Assembly: GCA_017405965.1 (NCBI GenBank)
Contig: JAFQZK010000023.1
Span: 1-64,000 of the forward strand
Origin: Muribaculaceae bacterium
GTDB lineage: Bacteria > Bacteroidota > Bacteroidia > Bacteroidales > Muribaculaceae
DNA: 64,000 nt
Direction: 5' to 3'
This document shows positions 59,701-64,000 of this stretch, piece after piece. A model generated the notes under the pieces. The model saw only the letters and a program-made list of their open reading frames with translations, was not told the origin of the DNA and did not search any database. Numbering within the stretch: the first letter of the stretch is position 1; each line of letters opens with the position of its first letter. The translations under genes and the position numbers were made by a program.

Positions 59701-62217
59701 ATGAACAGACGACTGATAACGCTTATTGCCATACTGACGATGGCCGTTGCCGCCAACGCGGGAGGATGGATACGCATCAACCAACTGGGCTATCTGCCCG
59801 ATGCTGTCAAGGTGGCGGTTCTCATGAGCGAGGACGCGATCGATGTAACCGGATTTGAACTGGTTGACATCTACACCGGCAAGACGGCCTATCGTTCTAA
59901 TGCAACTCGGGCTATGGGTCCGTGGGGGCAGATGCAGGCGACATGGAGGCTGGATTTCAGCGACTTTCACGCTGAGGGGGCCTACCGCATCGTGGCAGCA
60001 GGCGTGGAGTCGCCCATGTTCCCGATCAATAACCGCGTGTGGGACGGCACGGCCGATTTCGTGCTCAACTACATGCGTCAGCAGCGGTGCGGCTTCAACC
60101 CGTTCCAGCGCGACAGCTGCCACGTCAAGGATGCCTACGTGCGCTACCACCCCGACAAGGAGGGCCAGCACATCGACGTGCGCGGCGGCTGGCATGATGC
60201 CGCCGACCTGCTGCAATACACCACCACGAGCGCCAATGCCATCTACCAGATGATGCTGGCCTGGCAGCAGTGCCCGACGGCCTTCGGCGACCATTTTCAG
60301 GCCAACGGTCTGGAGGGCGCCAACGGCATCCCCGACATCATCGACGAAATCTACTGGGGCCTTACCTGGCTCGACAAGATGAATCCAAGCAAGGGCGAAC
60401 TCTACAACCAGATTGCCGACGACCGCGACCACATCGGCATGAAACTGCCCAAGGACGACCCCGCCGACTACGGTTGGGGCCCCAACAACGGCAGGCCCGT
60501 CTATTACATCGACGGCAAGCCGCAGCAGCGCGGCAAGTTCATGAACGCCACGATGGGCGCGGCCAGCACGGCGGGCAAGTTCGCCAGCGACTTTGCCCTG
60601 GGCGCCGAGGTGCTTGAGCCCTACTACCCCGAGTTTGCCGCCAAAATCCGCGACAAGGCCGCCGATGCCTATCAGGTGGGCCTCGACAAGCCGGGCAACG
60701 CCCAGACGGTGAGCGTGGTATCGCCCTACATCTACGAGGAGGACAACTGGGTGGATGACATGGAACTGGGCGCCATTGAGCTCTACCGCATGACCGGTGA
60801 CGACAAGTACCTGACCCAGGCGGTGGAATACGGCCGCCGCGAACCCGTCACCCCGTGGATGGGCGCCGACAGCGCGCGTCACTACCAATGGTACCCCTTC
60901 ATGAACATGGGACACGTGCGCGTGGCGCAGCAAGCCGGCGACAACCAGCGCCTGCAGGCTGAGTTCATCCGCAACATCAAGGCGGGCCTCGAGCGTGTCA
61001 AGGGGCGGGCCGAGCAGACGGGTAACCCCTTCATGTGGGGTGTGCCGGGCATCTGGTGCAGCAACAACCTGACCACGGCGTTGCTCACCCAGAGCATCCT
61101 CTATCGCCAACTGACGGGCGACCGCCAGTTCGAGGAGATGGAGGCGGCCTTGCGCGACTGGCTGCTGGGTTGCAACCCGTGGGGCACGAGCATGATCGTG
61201 GAACTGCCCCGTGGCGGTACTTGGCCTCATGCTACTCACAGCAACTACGTCATGGAGCGCGTCGGGCTGCCCACGGGCGGTCTGGTGGACGGCCCTGTCT
61301 ATGCCACCATCTTCAACAGCCTCAAGGGCGTGAACCTGGCCGACGACATGCTCAACATTGAGGGCAACACCTATGAGCGCTTCCAGCCCGGTGACGTAGT
61401 CTATCATGACAACACCCATGACTACAGCACCAACGAGCCCACCATGGACGGCACGGCCTCGCTGACTTTCCCCTTCTCGTTCTACGAGATGGAGGGCAAG
61501 AATGGCAGCGGCAATTTCATGTGGGACGAGGGCGCCATCGTGCGTGGTGATGCGACAAAGAAGCAGATTTGCCTCGTTTTCACGGCTGATGACCGTGCCG
61601 ACGGCGCCGACCGCATCATCTCTACACTCAAGAAGGAGGGCATCAAGGGTGCCTTCTTCTTCACGGGACGTTTCTTTGACATGTATCCCGATGTGGTCAA
61701 GCGGCTTATTGCCGACGGGCACTACGTGGGCAGCCACAGTTACGGACACCTGGTGTACTGTGGTTGGGAGAAGCGCGACTCGCTGCTGGTGACCAGAGAC
61801 GAATTCCGCGACGACATCATCAAGAGCTACGAGAAACTGGCCCAGTTCGGCATCACGCCCCAAAGCGCACCGTGGATGATTCCGCCCTACGAGTGGCACA
61901 ACGCTACCATTGCGGCATGGGCACGCGAGATGGGTCTGCAGCTTGTCAATTACTCGCCCGGCACCGCCAGCAGCATGGACTACACCTACCCCGGTATCGA
62001 GGGCGGCAACCCCTACCGCGACAACCGCTGGCTATGGGACCGCATCATGCGCTGCGAGCGAGAGAAGACCCTCAACGGCCACCTGCTGATGATTCACCTG
62101 GGCACCGACGAGCGCCGCGTGGAGAAATTCTACGACCGCCTGCCCGCCCTCATCAAGGACCTCAAGAAGAAAGGCTACAACTTTGTCCCGCTCCCTGAAC
62201 TGCTGGCTGGCCAATGA
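59701..62217 (+). CDS. GH9 glycoside hydrolase fused to a NodB-type polysaccharide deacetylase domain
   Basis: The 838-residue exported protein (signal peptide 1-20, ending AANA) begins with an Ig-like CelD N-terminal domain (INQLGYLPDAVKVAVL, 25-110). A GH9 barrel (115-600) follows, with Asp166 and Asp169 in GGWHDAADLL as base/nucleophile positions and Glu579 in TNEPTMDGTAS as the acid. From about 620 a NodB domain follows: motif 1 FTADDRADG (Asp630, Asp631), motif 2 HSYGH (His679, His683), motif 3 WMIPPYEW and motif 5 LLMIHLGTDE. Predicted activity is endo- or exo-beta-glucanase plus polysaccharide or peptidoglycan-type deacetylase in one chain. No dockerin-like end is present. Confidence 0.93.
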   Translation: MNRRLITLIAILTMAVAANAGGWIRINQLGYLPDAVKVAVLMSEDAIDVTGFELVDIYTGKTAYRSNATRAMGPWGQMQATWRLDFSDFHAEGAYRIVAAGVESPMFPINNRVWDGTADFVLNYMRQQRCGFNPFQRDSCHVKDAYVRYHPDKEGQHIDVRGGWHDAADLLQYTTTSANAIYQMMLAWQQCPTAFGDHFQANGLEGANGIPDIIDEIYWGLTWLDKMNPSKGELYNQIADDRDHIGMKLPKDDPADYGWGPNNGRPVYYIDGKPQQRGKFMNATMGAASTAGKFASDFALGAEVLEPYYPEFAAKIRDKAADAYQVGLDKPGNAQTVSVVSPYIYEEDNWVDDMELGAIELYRMTGDDKYLTQAVEYGRREPVTPWMGADSARHYQWYPFMNMGHVRVAQQAGDNQRLQAEFIRNIKAGLERVKGRAEQTGNPFMWGVPGIWCSNNLTTALLTQSILYRQLTGDRQFEEMEAALRDWLLGCNPWGTSMIVELPRGGTWPHATHSNYVMERVGLPTGGLVDGPVYATIFNSLKGVNLADDMLNIEGNTYERFQPGDVVYHDNTHDYSTNEPTMDGTASLTFPFSFYEMEGKNGSGNFMWDEGAIVRGDATKKQICLVFTADDRADGADRIISTLKKEGIKGAFFFTGRFFDMYPDVVKRLIADGHYVGSHSYGHLVYCGWEKRDSLLVTRDEFRDDIIKSYEKLAQFGITPQSAPWMIPPYEWHNATIAAWAREMGLQLVNYSPGTASSMDYTYPGIEGGNPYRDNRWLWDRIMRCEREKTLNGHLLMIHLGTDERRVEKFYDRLPALIKDLKKKGYNFVPLPELLAGQ

Positions 62218-62227
62218 CAATACCCTC

Positions 62228-62281
62228 AATTGGTCAAATTGGTCAAATTAGCCCAATTAGTCCAATTAGCCCAATTGATCT
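62228..62281. repeat. nonamer tandem array upstream of the acyltransferase
   Basis: There are six 9-bp units starting with AATT: AATTGGTCA twice, AATTAGCCC, AATTAGTCC, AATTAGCCC and AATTGATCT. It fills most of the 87-bp gap between the GH9 fusion gene and the acyltransferase gene. Confidence 0.9.
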
Positions 62282-62304
62282 AATCAGTAAAACACTATTG
62301 ACTC

Positions 62305-63393
62305 GTGAAACGCGATAACACCACACTGTCGATCTGCAAGGCCGTTGCCATCATCCTGATGTGTGCCGGCCATGCCGAGGGCCCTACCCTGCTGGTGACC
62401 TTCATCTACCTGTTCCACATGCCGCTGTTTTTCATCGCTGCGGGCTATTTCTTCGACAAGAAGTACCTGCAGGACCCGTGGACCTTCTGCAAGAAGCGGT
62501 TCAAGGGCCTGTATGTGCCCTTTGTCAAGTGGAGCCTGTTCTTCCTGGTGCTGCACAACCTATTTTTCAAAATCGGGTTGATGAACGAGCAATACGGCAA
62601 CTGGGCGGGTGGTGTCACCCACCCCTACACCTGGCACCAGTTCTGGCAGCGTCTGGTGAACATCATCTTCTCGATGGGCGGCTACGACGAGTTCCTGGCG
62701 GGCGCCTTCTGGTTCTTCAGGGGCCTGTTGGTGGCCAGCATCGTGTTCCTGGTGCTCTACCTGCTGCTCTACAACCGCCACAAGTGGCTCAACCACGACA
62801 CCGTTCCCATCGTGATAGCGGTGCTCGCCTTCGGGTTCTCGTGGTTCAAGGTGGCCGAGCACCTGACCATCGTCACCCTGGTGCAAGGCGGCATCCGCGA
62901 CTGCTGGGGCGTAATGTTCTTCAGCATGGGCGTGCTGTATCGCCGTCACGAGAGCCGCATCCGCCAGCACTGGGCCCTCACGCTGCTTTACGCCGCCATT
63001 CTGGGTTTCGGGGCTTATCAGGGATGGCAAGGCATGGCGCTCAAAGTCGAGCTGCGCACGGTATTCACGCTGCCCGTGACCGGCGCCATCGGTTTCCTGA
63101 TGGTCCACCACTTGGCCTCCTGGCTCGACCGCCACGACGGTATCGTGAAGCGTTTCATGGTCTATTGCGGCAACAACACGCTCTACATCTTCGTGTTCCA
63201 CATCATCTCGTTCAAACTTGTTTCGGCCCTCAAGATCATGTACTACGGTCTCGACTGGGGCCAGATCGGCTGCCACATGGTCATCCACGAGAACAGCACG
63301 ACCGACCTCTTCTGGGTACTCTACACCATCGTAGGCACCGCCCTACCCCTGCTGTGTGCTCGCGTTGCTCGCAGGTTAAAGGTTAATGGTTAA
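62305..63393 (+). CDS. acyltransferase family 3 membrane protein
   Basis: The 362-residue polytopic protein has about ten TM segments. The opening SICKAVAIILMCAGHAEG and LFHMPLFFIAAGYFF carry the conserved His and hydrophobic pattern of the acyltransferase 3 (OafA/WecH-like) family, which acylates exported glycans. The start codon appears to be GTG at 62305; an ATG at 62359 would cut off the first part of TM1 and the conserved region. It lies between a nonamer array and a heptamer array. Confidence 0.88.
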   Translation: MKRDNTTLSICKAVAIILMCAGHAEGPTLLVTFIYLFHMPLFFIAAGYFFDKKYLQDPWTFCKKRFKGLYVPFVKWSLFFLVLHNLFFKIGLMNEQYGNWAGGVTHPYTWHQFWQRLVNIIFSMGGYDEFLAGAFWFFRGLLVASIVFLVLYLLLYNRHKWLNHDTVPIVIAVLAFGFSWFKVAEHLTIVTLVQGGIRDCWGVMFFSMGVLYRRHESRIRQHWALTLLYAAILGFGAYQGWQGMALKVELRTVFTLPVTGAIGFLMVHHLASWLDRHDGIVKRFMVYCGNNTLYIFVFHIISFKLVSALKIMYYGLDWGQIGCHMVIHENSTTDLFWVLYTIVGTALPLLCARVARRLKVNG

Positions 63394-63402
63394 AGGTTAA
63401 AG
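63373..63402. repeat. heptamer tandem array (AGGTTAA)n
   Basis: Four 7-bp units (AGGTTAA twice, TGGTTAA, AGGTTAA) and a partial fifth overlap the last codons of the acyltransferase gene, whose C-terminal residues (RLKVNG) are encoded by it. The unit is the reverse complement of the TTAACCT type at 31775. Confidence 0.85.
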
Positions 63403-63404
63403 AA

Positions 63405-63441
63405 GCATCCGCATCCCGTTTCGTCACGGGAATGCGGATGC
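63405..63441 (+). terminator. terminator after the acyltransferase gene
   Basis: GCATCCGCATCCCGT pairs with ACGGGAATGCGGATGC (one bulge) around TTCGTC, followed by CTCTCT rather than a pure T run. It may also serve the convergent gene ending at 63527. Confidence 0.7.
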
Positions 63442-63455
63442 CTCTCTACACTCTA

Positions 63456-63530
63456 CACCGCTCGCAACGCGAGCGAACTCCACCGCTCGCAAGGCGAGCG
63501 AAATCCACCGCGAGCGCCAGCGAGCACTAC
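63456..63530. repeat. 25-bp palindromic tandem repeat, three units
   Basis: Units at 63456-63480 and 63481-63505 are nearly identical, each with CGCTCGC paired to GCGAGCG; the third (63506-63530) is diverged. The array overlaps the stop codon of the last gene. Confidence 0.85.
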
Positions 63531-64000
63531 CTGGCCATCATTGCCTTATTGATGAGCATCGTCACATCGGTGATGTTGATCACGCCGTTGCCGTCGATGT
63601 CGCCACTCGGATAGTCGGATACCGAGGGATCGCCCTTCGACAGCAGATTGTTCAGATAGGTCACGTCGGTGATGTTCACTGCGCCGTCACCATTCACGTC
63701 GCCGGTATGCAGCTTCTCGGTGAAGTAGCCCGGGTTGCTCGGGCCGCCGTCGATGTGGGCATATTCGGCATTAGTGTGGTTCTCGTCGAAGGTCGTACCC
63801 TTGCCACCTACCAAGCTGGTGCAGTCACTGAACATGGCGAAGGAATAGTTATTGGCAGGTAAACTCCAGCCGCTATCGGCATAGATGGTGGTCAAGGCAT
63901 AACAGCCCTGGAACATATTACTCGTTCTTCTCATCCTTGCATTGGTGAAGCCGCTCAAGTCAACGCTCTTCAAACCCATGCAGTACAGGAACATGCCTTC
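63527..64000 (-). CDS. C-terminal part of a BspA-like dockerin-bearing protein (partial)
   Basis: The gene runs off the end of the window with no stop or start before 64000, so the N-terminus is missing. About 158 residues are visible: LRR_5-type repeats (GLKSVDLSGFTNARMRRTSNMFQGCYALTTIYAD), typical of the DUF285/BspA type, then a linker (SNPGYFTEKL) and paired EF-hand loops (GDVNGDGAVNITDVTYLNNLLSKG, GDIDGNGVINITDVTMLI). It resembles the other surface proteins of the window. Confidence 0.85.
   Translation of the reverse strand, partial: EGMFLYCMGLKSVDLSGFTNARMRRTSNMFQGCYALTTIYADSGWSLPANNYSFAMFSDCTSLVGGKGTTFDENHTNAEYAHIDGGPSNPGYFTEKLHTGDVNGDGAVNITDVTYLNNLLSKGDPSVSDYPSGDIDGNGVINITDVTMLINKAMMAR

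Noticed and set aside
59686..61899. Open frame of 737 codons on the minus strand opposite the GH9 fusion gene
   Set aside because: Antisense shadow with no recognisable domain, while the sense strand carries complete GH9 and NodB motifs.
63456..63530. Possible CRISPR array
   Set aside because: The 25-bp units are directly adjacent with no spacers, and no cas genes are nearby.
1..64000. tRNA genes, complete insertion sequences, prophage or integrative elements
   Set aside because: No tRNA-like cloverleaf with the usual T-loop, no transposase or integrase motifs and no phage genes were recognised on either strand.

Overview
The window is chromosomal DNA from a member of the Bacteroidales, most likely a gut lineage near Muribaculaceae or Prevotellaceae (the family is an inference). 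Support comes from the recurrent Bacteroidetes promoter (-33 TTTG, about 19 bp, -7 TAnnTTTG), the lack of Shine-Dalgarno sequences, and typical Bacteroidetes families: DUF1460, DUF3857, DUF4296, BspA-like leucine-rich repeat proteins, 8-TM FtsX permeases, and the order ileS - TraR/DksA-like - lspA - DUF4296.

Layout. 1-476 holds the 5' end of a 16S rRNA gene on the minus strand, with its boxA and promoter. 477-6020 (minus) carries a DUF1460 lipoprotein and a large secreted GH13 alpha-amylase, separated by an unexplained array of short perfect hairpins. 6109-7934 (plus) holds a small secreted protein, a cytidylate-kinase-like protein and an RDD membrane protein. 8217-14195 is a three-gene DUF3857/transglutaminase-fold operon whose first two genes are recent tandem duplicates that have lost the catalytic Cys and His. 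14289-22095 holds surface proteins: two BspA-like proteins, a truncated BspA remnant, a lipoprotein with TPRs and a C-terminal HTH, and a CotH-kinase-like lipoprotein. 22422-28150 holds a P-loop/CYTH fusion, a secreted dockerin-like protein, an FKBP lipoprotein, glycyl-tRNA synthetase and an FGE-fold protein with a structured leader.

28235-34451 (minus) looks like a five-gene cell-wall peptide operon: a transglutaminase, an SH3-NlpC/P60 endopeptidase, an L-Ala-D/L-Glu epimerase, an SGNH hydrolase and an MBOAT acyltransferase. 34625-39961 carries two more secreted proteins around a compact histidine kinase/response regulator pair. 40363-45990 is a permease-ATPase-permease ABC unit. 46003-49799 (minus) has RlmD, a TPR protein and an MscS channel. 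50156-57871 (plus) has a PAP2 phosphatase, an IleRS of the GXHH type, a DksA-like protein, LspA, a DUF4296 lipoprotein and a split chromate transporter. 58055-64000 has a secreted dockerin-like protein, a GH9 - polysaccharide-deacetylase fusion, an acyltransferase and the 3' part of another dockerin-like protein.

The main recurring theme is a dockerin-type EF-hand module on eight secreted proteins plus one degenerate case, with no recognisable cohesin in the window. Short intergenic repeats form a second layer: heptamer and nonamer tandem arrays, a paired REP-like palindrome in two copies, a 38-bp repeat and a 25-bp palindromic repeat. Some of these overlap gene ends.
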